From positions 1 through 26,784 of the forward strand of contig DASXHZ010000006.1 of assembly GCA_036488085.1 (NCBI GenBank): a stretch of 26,784 nucleotides of DNA. Reading direction: 5' to 3'. Made by a program: the position numbers and the translations under genes. Of the stretch, positions 1 through 5,560 are shown piece after piece. The DNA is from DASXHZ01 sp036488085. Its GTDB lineage: Bacteria > Acidobacteriota > Thermoanaerobaculia > Gp7-AA8. Numbering within the stretch: the first letter of the stretch is position 1; each line of letters begins with the position of its first letter. The notes beneath the pieces were generated by a model that worked only from the letters and a program-made list of their open reading frames with translations, was not told the origin of the DNA and made no database searches.

Positions 1-2
1 AG

Positions 3-56
3 CCGGAGTGGGTGCAGATCCTTCCAGTACCCGAGGACGAGGGTGGCGGCGCCTAA
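3..56 (+). CDS. C-terminal end of an unidentified protein (partial)
   Basis: An open frame enters from the left edge and reads PEWVQILPVPEDEGGGA before a TAA stop. The stop is formed by the TAA inside the GCCTAAC box that opens the attC-like element at 51. Stops inside the left box are common for genes in integron cassettes, where RYYYAAC supplies TAA. Only 17 residues are visible, so no function can be given. The acidic, glycine-ending tail looks like a normal protein terminus. It could be a chance open frame. Confidence 0.45.
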   Translation, partial: PEWVQILPVPEDEGGGA

Positions 57-236
57 CTTTGGTGTGAAGCTGGCACGGCCCGGCAGCCGAGCTTCCTACG
101 TTATCGCAAGCGCGATGGCGTCACGGCAGTTGCAGTTCGCCACTCGGTTCTTTAAACGTCATTGGCGGCAACCGCCGCGCCGCTCCGGCTTCGGTACGCG
201 GAACCGGCCGCACAGCTTACACCAAGGACGCTAGGT
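51..236 (+). other. attC-like folded recombination element, copy 1
   Basis: Seen in sequence: it starts with GCCTAAC (51-57, fits RYYYAAC) and ends with GCTAGGT (230-236), one base from GTTRRRY. The end boxes pair except A56/C231. Inside, 59-72 pairs with 213-225 over 13 bp with a single extra G at 66, and 76-83 pairs with 204-210 with C81 unpaired. The centre shares GGCCCGGC-GCCGAGC and GGCGTCACGGC with the element at 1261-1447. Known: attC sites show RYYYAAC/GTTRRRY ends, conserved fold with variable sequence, and extrahelical bases. At 186 nt it is longer than most attC sites. The T-to-C change in the right core box may have inactivated it. A structured RNA or another palindromic repeat family is the alternative. 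Confidence 0.55.
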
Positions 237-276
237 GGACCTCGTGATCTGCGACCAGCGGTAGACTGCACGTCCC

Positions 277-1092
277 GTGAGCGACGAATTCGGGTATGAC
301 GAACCCGAGCCCGCGCGTGGACCGGATCCGCAGATTCCCGCGGCGCGTGCTGCTGTGCTGGAGCTTTTCGCGTCGAGTCCAACGCAGGTGTTCTTCTCGC
401 GCCAAGTGGAAGTTCGGCTCGAGAAGGAATACTTTCACTGGATTACCAACCGAGCGATTCGCGAGCTTGTAGCCGACGGTGAAATCAAGGGCGAAACAGT
501 CAAGCTCAACACAGGCGGCGAAATCCATCTTCTCTGGCCAAAGCAATTTCGCTACTTCCGACGTAGTGCGAAACGCGTCATCGAGCTTGTCGAAAGCTAT
601 TCTGTCAACTCTTTCTCGCGTCTCGTTGGCTACACGGGAGAAATGCTGGTCGGAGATGCCTTCGCGACAGCGCAGTTCACCCGCGTTGGTCGCGAGACTC
701 GAAAGTTCGCCGAACGAGAGTGGACGACGAGTAGTCATGACTTGGACTTCGTTGTTGAGCGAGACGGATTCGCGTATGGCGTCGAAGTGAAGAACACGCT
801 CGGCTACATGCGGGAGGAAGAGTTGAACATAAAGATAGCGATGTGCGAGGAGCTCGGAGTCACCCCACTCTTCGTCGTCCGGTACATGCCCGCCACATGG
901 TTCAATCGTGTACGCGAAGTAGGTGGTTTCGTGTTGATGCTGAAGTACCAGTTATACCCGCTGTCTCACGTAGAGTTGGCGCGTGCCGTACGCGAGGAGT
1001 TGGGGATGCCGGTGCACGCCCCGGCGGCGCTTTTTGATAGCACACTGCGTCGATTCACCGCTTGGCACGACGATCGAGTGAATTCAGAATAG
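277..1092 (+). CDS. Winged-helix plus PD-(D/E)XK nuclease-like protein
   Basis: 271 residues from a GTG start; no ATG fits better and no strong Shine-Dalgarno is visible. Residues 20-90 (ARAAVLELFASSP, then a run of short helices and GGEIHLLW) look like a winged helix-turn-helix. Residues about 115-180 hold the nuclease signature: GEMLVGDAF supplies an early acidic residue, LDFVVERDG the metal-binding Asp, and YGVEVKNTL the E-x-K core, which is the PD-(D/E)XK arrangement of restriction and repair endonucleases. The family is deduced from motif order, not from a close match. The gene sits alone between two attC-like elements, in the orientation expected for a cassette gene, so an accessory or defence role is plausible. 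Its codon use is less GC-rich than the core genes to the right, consistent with transfer. Substrate unknown. Confidence 0.7.
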   Translation: MSDEFGYDEPEPARGPDPQIPAARAAVLELFASSPTQVFFSRQVEVRLEKEYFHWITNRAIRELVADGEIKGETVKLNTGGEIHLLWPKQFRYFRRSAKRVIELVESYSVNSFSRLVGYTGEMLVGDAFATAQFTRVGRETRKFAEREWTTSSHDLDFVVERDGFAYGVEVKNTLGYMREEELNIKIAMCEELGVTPLFVVRYMPATWFNRVREVGGFVLMLKYQLYPLSHVELARAVREELGMPVHAPAALFDSTLRRFTAWHDDRVNSE

Positions 1093-1148
1093 AATTCACA
1101 AAACGTGCTATGCAAGATGTCGAAGAATCAAAGAGTTACGAGTTACGT

Positions 1149-1203
1149 CTATGAATACGTTGTGTCTAGTGGCGGGACGCCACGAGGGGCAACGTATTCA
1201 TAG
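1149..1203 (+). repeat. Compound hairpin, perfect 14-bp outer stem
   Basis: CTATGAATACGTTG (1149-1162) is the exact reverse complement of 1190-1203. A second perfect 6-bp stem, GTGGCG/CGCCAC (1169-1174 and 1178-1183), is nested in the loop. It lies 56 bp after the nuclease stop codon and before the second attC-like element. There is no U-run after it, so it is not a standard intrinsic terminator, although it could protect or end the mRNA. As DNA it could extrude as a cruciform. Confidence 0.8.
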
Positions 1204-1260
1204 CGGCTCTGGGTCTAAGTTGCACGCTATGAAGTGGTTACGCCCTGGTAGGTGCCCACC

Positions 1261-1447
1261 ACCTAACTCGCTTAGTAACCGATGAGCGGCCGTTCGCTGG
1301 CCCGGCGGCCGAGCCGCCTCGTTCAGTGCAACTTGCACGGCGTCACGGCGGCTGCAGACCGCGTATTCGGAAACAGGCGTAGCCGCCGTGCCGCTCTGCC
1401 GTGGGCCGGTGGAGGCCGCTCGCAGCTGAACGCGTGCTACGTTAGCC
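1261..1447 (+). other. attC-like folded recombination element, copy 2
   Basis: Starts with ACCTAAC (1261-1267, RYYYAAC) and ends with GTTAGCC (1441-1447, 6 of 7 to GTTRRRY); the CTAAC/GTTAG cores pair perfectly. Inside, 1269-1275 pairs with 1426-1434 with extra bases C1431 and G1428 unpaired, 1284-1291 pairs perfectly with 1414-1421, and 1299-1303 pairs with 1403-1407. Length (187 nt) and layout match copy 1 at 51-236, but the arms are different sequences that keep pairing, while the central GGCCCGGC and GGCGTCACGGC blocks are shared. Compensatory arm change is the attC hallmark. It follows the nuclease gene in cassette orientation. Unusual length is the main argument against a functional attC. 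Confidence 0.55.
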
Positions 1448-1462
1448 ACGCGAGAGTATCAA

Positions 1463-1563
1463 CACGGCGGCCGCAGATCGCGTACTACGGTAGTTGGCCA
1501 GCCGTACCACTATGGCGCTGGCCCGTGGAGGTCAATCGCAGATGCGCGGGGCATACGGGAGCC
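1463..1563 (+). repeat. Truncated third copy, right half of the attC-like element
   Basis: Aligns by eye to 1344-1447. Both open with CACGGCGG-YGCAG, share CGCGTA, then AGCCG, and GTGGAGG followed by TCGCAG, and end near AGCC. The left half, including an RYYYAAC box, is absent, and the terminal box reads roughly GGGAGCC instead of GTTAGCC, so this copy should not fold or recombine like the full ones. It looks like a decayed relic at the edge of the array. Confidence 0.5.
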
Positions 1564-1658
1564 GGACCAACCCGCAGTTCGGCGAGACCGTCGGCAGTTG
1601 AGCAAGAACCCTGACGAAATCGGAAGTGGGTCGTGCGAGAGTGCTCCGAAAAAACCCC

Positions 1659-1687
1659 TTGACATTCACCGGGCTCGGCCCTAACTT
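1659..1687 (+). promoter_or_regulatory. Sigma-70-type promoter for the 1922 gene
   Basis: A perfect -35 box TTGACA (1659-1664) is followed by 17 bases and the -10-like TAACTT (1682-1687, 3 of 6). Predicted start is near 1694, about 230 bases before the next gene, which implies a long leader. The box lies just beyond the last repeat relic, so it could mark the border of the cassette-like region. Confidence 0.5.
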
Positions 1688-1921
1688 CTCCTCGGCGGCA
1701 AACAGAGGTACGAGATCCTGAAGAAGGGTCGGCGGTTCGTACCGAAGCGGGAGTTGAGCGTGCTCCTCCTGCCGTGCGCTCCCGAGGTGTACATCTCGGG
1801 CAATCACTAACCGGAAGTGTCGGCGTGTCCGTCATCTTCCAGCCGGTGGCAGCCGCGGCCTTGTCGACGAAGTCGTGGATGTCCTCCGGACAACCGTCCC
1901 ATTTTTGAGCAAGGAGGATCT
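1688..1921 (+). other. Long leader region with two small hairpins
   Basis: No convincing gene. It contains a 7-bp inverted repeat GGTACGA/TCGTACC (1707-1713 and 1737-1743) and a perfect 6-bp hairpin CCCGAG/CTCGGG with an 8-base loop (1781-1800). A 41-codon open frame runs 1685-1810; it has no ATG, but TTG at 1754 and GTG at 1760 are in frame, so a leader peptide is possible and unproven. The end carries the ribosome-binding site AAGGAGG of the next gene. Confidence 0.35.
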
Positions 1922-2530
1922 ATGACAGTGTTCAATCAGACCCTGAATCCCCCCGCAGCAAACGCAGCCGATACGCCGCAGCCGCCCGTGACGAACCTCG
2001 ATCCCGAGGTCGTCGTCGAGCAGCTTCGGGCGATCCGTTCGCAGTTGGCCGAGGTCAATCCGCTGACGCCGGTGCAGAAGCGCGTGCTTCGCGACCAGTC
2101 GCGGAAACAGTCCGACACCATCCTCGCGAGCTCGATCAACGTCATCGGCGCGCTCGACAACGTCGCGCAGGCGATCGGGCGTAAACCCGAGGACGTGCGC
2201 CAGTTGCAGACGGACTGGAACCGTTGGACGGCCGTCATCGATGAGCTGCGCGGTCTGCTGAACGGCGTCGAGGGTGCGAACCTCGTACGCCGCCAGCAGC
2301 TCGCACTCATCGGGCAACAGGCGTTCACAATCGGGGCGCAGCTCGCCCGCAATCCGGACAACTCGGTCCTGGTACCGCACATTCAGGAGTTGAAGCGCCT
2401 GAAGAAGCTCTCGAACCGGAAGAAGAAGCCGGCCGAGGACCCGCAGACGCCCACGCCGAATGGCGCACCGGCGCCGACGCCGAATGGCGCACCAGCGCCG
2501 ACGCCGGCGATGCCGCACGTCGTACAGTAA
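1922..2530 (+). CDS. Uncharacterised helical protein with Pro-rich repeat tail
   Basis: 202 residues. The ATG at 1922 is chosen because AAGGAGG lies just upstream; the longer open frame from 1817 has no such site. No signal peptide or membrane segment. Residues 20-175 look mostly helical and rich in Gln, Leu and Arg (for example EQLRAIRSQLAEVNPLTPVQ). A basic stretch NRKKKPAED follows, then a repeated TPNGAPAP tail encoded by a 24-bp tandem duplication. I do not recognise the family. It is probably co-transcribed with the gene at 2580, with a strong hairpin between them. A soluble structural or nucleic-acid-binding role is only a guess from the basic segment. Confidence 0.75.
   Translation: MTVFNQTLNPPAANAADTPQPPVTNLDPEVVVEQLRAIRSQLAEVNPLTPVQKRVLRDQSRKQSDTILASSINVIGALDNVAQAIGRKPEDVRQLQTDWNRWTAVIDELRGLLNGVEGANLVRRQQLALIGQQAFTIGAQLARNPDNSVLVPHIQELKRLKKLSNRKKKPAEDPQTPTPNGAPAPTPNGAPAPTPAMPHVVQ
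2453..2500 (+). repeat. 24-bp tandem repeat inside the coding region
   Basis: Two adjacent 24-bp units (2453-2476 and 2477-2500) differ at one base and encode TPNGAPAP twice, followed by a partial third unit. The reading frame is kept, so unit number can change without breaking the protein. The repeat lies in the Pro/Ala-rich tail. Confidence 0.85.
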
Positions 2531-2582
2531 GGAGGTTGTGAGCCCGGGCGCGGCAGGCGCGCCCGGGCTCCATACGGTCATG
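2529..2582 (+). promoter_or_regulatory. Split ribosome-binding region around a perfect 13-bp hairpin
   Basis: AAGGAGG (2529-2535) overlaps the stop of the upstream gene, but the best ATG of the next gene is 44 bases later, at 2580. Between them, 2540-2552 and 2558-2570 form a perfect 13-bp GC stem with a 5-base loop. If the stem forms in the mRNA, the effective gap shrinks to about 13 bases. No U-run follows, so an intrinsic terminator is unlikely. GTG at 2538 is in frame but only two bases after the Shine-Dalgarno. Hairpin-bridged ribosome-binding sites are known in phage T4 (gene 25). Confidence 0.5.
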
Positions 2583-3593
2583 AGAAACAAACACGTATTC
2601 GATCGAGTGGTGGCGCTCCTCAACGAGCTCGTCGACGTCTATCTTCGTGCGGACAAGATTCCCCATCGGCCGTCGTCGGAGAAGCTCACGACGAGAAAGG
2701 ACCGGCGTCTCTACCGGCGCGCCGCCGGACGTCTGCGCCGTGGCGAGCAGGAGCCTGTCTTCAAGGGATCCTATTCGCCCGAACAGCTTGCTGAGTTCCT
2801 GGATCTCACCGCGCTTCACGACGACCTGCGGGAGCAGTCGAGCGAGACGTTCTTCCGGACGGGCCCGGAGATCGGCGCTCTGATGCGCGAACACCCGGAG
2901 GCCGCTCGGGAGGCGTTCGAGGCGGTGTTTGCCGACGCGCTGCGGCTCGCGAAGGAGCACGGTCCCGGGAGTGAGGCGGAGGCGCGATGGGACGTCCTGA
3001 AGAGGATGGCGCGCACCGCGAAGACGGCCATGTCGGACAGACAGCGTCAAAGAGACAAGTCGGAGCCTGATCCCATGCGACGCATTCCGCTGGTTCCGGC
3101 CGAGATTCTCGATGACGTGCCGGAAGGGGCGGAGGTGATTCCAATTCCGGCCGAGGAAGACGACCCGGAACGCGCACGGATGCTCGTGCGGATCGGTTTG
3201 GGTGCGTCGTCGTGGATCGGCAGCTTCGCTTGCGGCGAGAAGCCGGTGTCCACCATGTTCATCATGCCGGACGGCAAGCACTTCTTCGTTTCAGCGTGCG
3301 GCGCCGGCTACATCGTCGATCTCGAGTCGCGAACGCTCGTGGAGCGCGCCGGCACCGAGGTCGCCGGAGTGCATCGCGACGAACTGATGACGATTTTTCT
3401 CATCGATCACAACGGCATGAGCCTCGAGGCGTTCGGAGTGGTCAGCCGCCTCTGGAAAACGCCTCCACTCGGCTCCGGCGGATTGCGCAACATCGCGCTC
3501 ATGGAGGACTGCGTGGTCGGCGAGGCGTGGCAGGCGTCGGGGGAATGGCTCCCATTCGCCGTGAACGTCGCGACCGGCGCGGTCAGAACCTAG
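2580..3593 (+). CDS. Uncharacterised two-part protein
   Basis: 337 residues from ATG 2580. Residues 1-165 are charged and helical (for example SEKLTTRKDRRLYRRAAG). A hinge rich in Pro and Glu (PAEILDDVPEGAEVIPI) follows. Residues about 200-337 form a beta-rich unit with MPDGKHFFVSACGAGYIVD, VHRDELMTIFLIDHNGMSLE and GEWLPFAVNVATGAV, alternating strands that resemble a few propeller-like blades. No signal peptide and no catalytic motif seen. I do not recognise a named family, though the C-terminal unit looks like a stand-alone conserved domain. Its last 25 codons are present again, slightly diverged, at 5562-5654, which shows that the gene end lies in the duplicated segment. It converges on the DUF885 fragment 13 bp away. 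Confidence 0.75.
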   Translation: MRNKHVFDRVVALLNELVDVYLRADKIPHRPSSEKLTTRKDRRLYRRAAGRLRRGEQEPVFKGSYSPEQLAEFLDLTALHDDLREQSSETFFRTGPEIGALMREHPEAAREAFEAVFADALRLAKEHGPGSEAEARWDVLKRMARTAKTAMSDRQRQRDKSEPDPMRRIPLVPAEILDDVPEGAEVIPIPAEEDDPERARMLVRIGLGASSWIGSFACGEKPVSTMFIMPDGKHFFVSACGAGYIVDLESRTLVERAGTEVAGVHRDELMTIFLIDHNGMSLEAFGVVSRLWKTPPLGSGGLRNIALMEDCVVGEAWQASGEWLPFAVNVATGAVRT

Positions 3594-3977
3594 CGCACCT
3601 GCCGCCTCACTTCTGCTCCGCAATCCAGCGGTTGACGTTCGTCTCCAGCACATCCAGCGGCACGGCGCCGGAGCCGAGGACCGTGTCGTGGAAGGCGCGA
3701 AGGTCGAAGCGGTGGCCGAGCTCCGACTCGGCGCGGCGGCGTAGCTCCTTGATCTTCAGCTCGCCGAGCTTGTACGACAGCGCTTGCGCGGGCCAGGAGA
3801 TGTAGCGGTCGACCTCGGTCTCGACCTCGTGCAGCGGGAGCGACGTGCGCGCGGCCATGTAGTCGATCGCCTGCTGGCGCGTCCATCCCTTCGCGTGGAT
3901 CCCGGTGTCGACGACGAGCCGGCAGGCGCGCCACATCTCGTAGCCGAGACGGCCGAAATTCGAGTACGGAGTGTCGT
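3518..3977. repeat. Segmental duplication, copy A
   Basis: About 460 bp matching 5561-5996 at high identity by eye. It covers the 3' end of the preceding gene and the 3' third of a DUF885 gene on the minus strand. Relative to copy B it has about 24 extra bases near 3575-3605. Identity stops abruptly after GAGTACGGAGTGTCGT at 3977. Confidence 0.9.
3607..3977 (-). pseudogene. C-terminal fragment of a DUF885 protein
   Basis: The minus strand encodes about 124 residues, from DTPYSNFGRLGYEMWR to NVNRWIAEQK, nearly identical to the end of the full DUF885 protein at 5626-7365. Only three residues differ (ESELGH against QALGP), while many third positions differ. The HEAVPGHH metal-binding region and signal peptide are missing. 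Upstream of 3977 the frame runs briefly into unrelated DNA up to a possible ATG at 4020, giving a 137-residue open frame, but this is a junction artefact. It is presumably not functional, because no export signal or active site remains. Confidence 0.85.
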
Positions 3978-3978
3978 G

Positions 3979-4101
3979 GCGCGCACCTCTTTGGAACGCG
4001 CGGACAGGACATCGCTTCACGGAGGCTGGCGAGTTGTTCGCATCATCACAGCGCGCTCAACCGACACTCGCGAGCGACGAAACCATGAAGAAAACAGGTA
4101 A
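3979..4101 (+). pseudogene. brnT-like toxin remnant, truncated and frameshifted
   Basis: The frame ending at TAA 4099-4101 reads RVVRIITARSTDTRERRNHE, which matches the typical C-terminus of BrnT-family toxins (RIISAR followed by an E-R-rich helix). Just upstream, RFTEAGE is found in a different frame, the segment that normally precedes it, which suggests a one-base deletion near 4031-4034. The 5' two thirds are absent because the duplicated segment ends at 3977. The stop overlaps the start of the next gene, as is usual for brnT-brnA pairs. The match is by motif only. No functional toxin can be made. Confidence 0.6.
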
Positions 4102-4369
4102 GAGATCAAAGGTGTCATCAGCCACGGTTCGGGTACCTCGCGAATCCGCAACCAAGGCAGAACGGTCCGAGCTGCGCGACCACTACGATTTCGATTACTC
4201 GAAGTCGCGACCCAACCGACTTGCGCATCGAGCGAAACAGGATGTGACGGTCGTCGTGTTGGAGCCGGACGTTGCGTGGGTCTTTCAGTCAGGCGAGAGC
4301 GTGAATGCTTTTCTTCGCTCCGCGATTACAGCGATGCCCGACACTTCACGGAAGAAGCGCGCGTCATAG
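4085..4369 (+). CDS. Antitoxin-like protein (BrnA/CopG-type partner)
   Basis: 94 residues from ATG 4085, which overlaps the brnT-like remnant by 17 bases. A basic N-terminus (MKKTGKRSKVSS) is followed by YDFDYSKSRPNR and then TVVVLEPDVAWVFQSGESVN, LRSAI. This pattern, a strand VVVLEPDV then a short helix with ESVN-LR, resembles the ribbon-helix-helix DNA-binding end of small antitoxins paired with BrnT. In that family the antitoxin binds the toxin and represses the operon. Here the toxin is broken, so this is probably an orphan. It has no clear Shine-Dalgarno, consistent with translation coupled to the lost toxin. It is followed 20 bp later by the VOC gene. Confidence 0.55.
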   Translation: MKKTGKRSKVSSATVRVPRESATKAERSELRDHYDFDYSKSRPNRLAHRAKQDVTVVVLEPDVAWVFQSGESVNAFLRSAITAMPDTSRKKRAS

Positions 4370-4389
4370 GGCGGCCCCCAACTCGCGAC

Positions 4390-4842
4390 ATGACTCTCAA
4401 GCGGATGGACAACGTCGGCATCGTCGTAGAGTCTCTCGACAGCGCCATCTCGTTCTTCACGGAGCTTGGTCTGCGGCTCGAGGGGCGAGCGACGATCGAA
4501 GGGGAGTGGGCCGGACGCGTTACCGGCCTGGGGAACCAGCGCGTCGAGATCGCCATGATGGTGACCCCGGACGGCCATAGCCGCCTCGAGCTGTCGCGAT
4601 TCCTCACCCCGCCCGTCGTCGCCGATCACCGGAACGCTCCCGTGAACGCTCTCGGCTACCTGCGCGTCATGTTCACTGTAGACGACATCGACGAGACGCT
4701 CGCCCGGCTCCGCAAGCGTGGCGCGCAGCTCGTCGGGGAAGTGGTCCAGTACGAGGAGGCCTATCGGCTCTGCTACATCCGCGGCCCCGAAGGACTTCTC
4801 ATCGGCCTTGCCGAGGAGCTTCAGCCCCGCATGCCCGCGTAG
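4390..4842 (+). CDS. VOC superfamily (glyoxalase/dioxygenase fold) protein
   Basis: 150 residues. Two beta-alpha-beta-beta-beta modules are visible: residues 1-75 (MDNVGIVVESLDSAISFF to TPDGHSRLEL) and 85-150 (GYLRVMFTVDDIDETLARL to CYIRGPEGLLIGLAEEL). VOC proteins bind a metal and act as lyases, dioxygenases or drug-binding proteins. The first position usually taken by a metal-binding His (DHVG) is Asn here (DNVG), while H63 in DGHSRLEL and E in GPEG remain, so metal binding may be altered. Specific substrate cannot be called. The start has no good Shine-Dalgarno. It lies within the duplication-flanked insert. Confidence 0.85.
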   Translation: MTLKRMDNVGIVVESLDSAISFFTELGLRLEGRATIEGEWAGRVTGLGNQRVEIAMMVTPDGHSRLELSRFLTPPVVADHRNAPVNALGYLRVMFTVDDIDETLARLRKRGAQLVGEVVQYEEAYRLCYIRGPEGLLIGLAEELQPRMPA

Positions 4843-4863
4843 GCAGCTGATGCCGCGCCCACC

Positions 4864-5217
4864 TCAGGCCACGTCCAGAAAGTCCGGCAGCGCGACGAGG
4901 TTGCGTTTCAGGAGTGACACTGGGCCGTGCTCCTTGGCGTAGGCGAACGAGCGGCGCATTGTTTCCAGGCCCGGATCAAGTACCAGCAAGGCATCCAGGG
5001 CTCCAACGTCGTTGGTCCACGGCGGCGGACTTCCTCCCGCACGGGCAGCAAGAAGCTCTAGCAGAGCGGCGGTGACGGCGAGCGACTTCTGGTCCATCTC
5101 CTCCGGAAACGCGATCGACTGCCAGTTGACGTTGTGCCTCCTGGCATCAGCGACCCACTGCCGGGCGCGCAACAAGTCGCCGGAAAGCACCGACTCGGCA
5201 AGTTCATGAAGATCCAT
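4864..5217 (-). CDS. Small partner protein of a nucleotidyltransferase-like gene
   Basis: 117 residues from the ATG at 5217, which lies inside the end of the upstream gene (14-base overlap with its stop at 5204-5206), indicating translational coupling. The sequence is helical: MDLHELAESVLSGDLLRARQ, then an AALLELLAARAGG segment and a conserved-looking end NLVALPDFLDVA. No signal peptide. I know this type only as an unnamed protein found beside DUF6036-like nucleotidyltransferases; such pairs are often toxin-antitoxin-like, but this is inference. Its partner is truncated here. Confidence 0.65.
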   Translation of the reverse strand: MDLHELAESVLSGDLLRARQWVADARRHNVNWQSIAFPEEMDQKSLAVTAALLELLAARAGGSPPPWTNDVGALDALLVLDPGLETMRRSFAYAKEHGPVSLLKRNLVALPDFLDVA

Positions 5218-5560
5218 TGAGGGCCTCCCAGAGGTCGTCGAAAGCGTACGAGGCTTTCTGCAGGTCATGAGGGGGGACGTAGCGGCGTACGGTCTCCCAG
5301 ATCTGTTCACGCGCACCTTCAATGGACGCCAGCAGTAACTTCGCATCAGCGCGGTCTACGGCGTCACGCCACGCGGCCAACTTCATGGCCAGAAGTTGTG
5401 CCGTCGTGACAGCCCGAACGGTTAGGCTGGGAGAGTCATACAGCGGCGACCCCAAGCTCACCCCAACAAAATAACCCTTAGCGGCGTCATTTAGCCAATC
5501 TGGCGGCAGCTCCAGAGTCGTTGCGACTCTGGCCACAGCGTCCCGCACGACGGATCCTGC
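5204..5560 (-). pseudogene. Truncated nucleotidyltransferase-like gene (DUF6036 type)
   Basis: The minus-strand frame from about 5560 to the stop at 5204-5206 encodes about 118 residues: VVRDAVARVATT, LPPDWLNDAAKGYFVG, SLTVRAVTTAQLLAMKLAAW, DRADAKLLL, then a helical tail ending WEALNGSS. LAMKL-AWR-RADAKLL is characteristic of the C-terminal half of DUF6036/AbiEii-like nucleotidyltransferases. The N-terminal catalytic half (G-S and D-x-D motifs) is missing: upstream of 5560 the frame enters copy B of the duplication in an unrelated reading. No proper start codon is left, so it is called a pseudogene. An intact version must have existed in the donor of this segment. Confidence 0.7.

Noticed and set aside
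51..107. A shorter attC using GTTATCG near 99-105 as the right box
   Set aside because: GAAGCT/AGCTTC pairing exists, but GTTATCG breaks the RRR pattern. The longer 51-236 fold has 13 paired bases with one bulge and is matched by the layout at 1261-1447.
43..234. 63-codon open frame from 43
   Set aside because: It lies wholly inside the folded repeat element and has the composition of non-coding sequence.
1817..1921. N-terminal extension of the 1922 gene
   Set aside because: Ser/Arg/Pro-rich and low complexity; the ATG at 1922 has a strong ribosome-binding site.
2540..2570. Intrinsic terminator between the 1922 and 2580 genes
   Set aside because: The stem is strong, but no U-run follows. 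The ribosome-binding site just upstream suggests a translational role.
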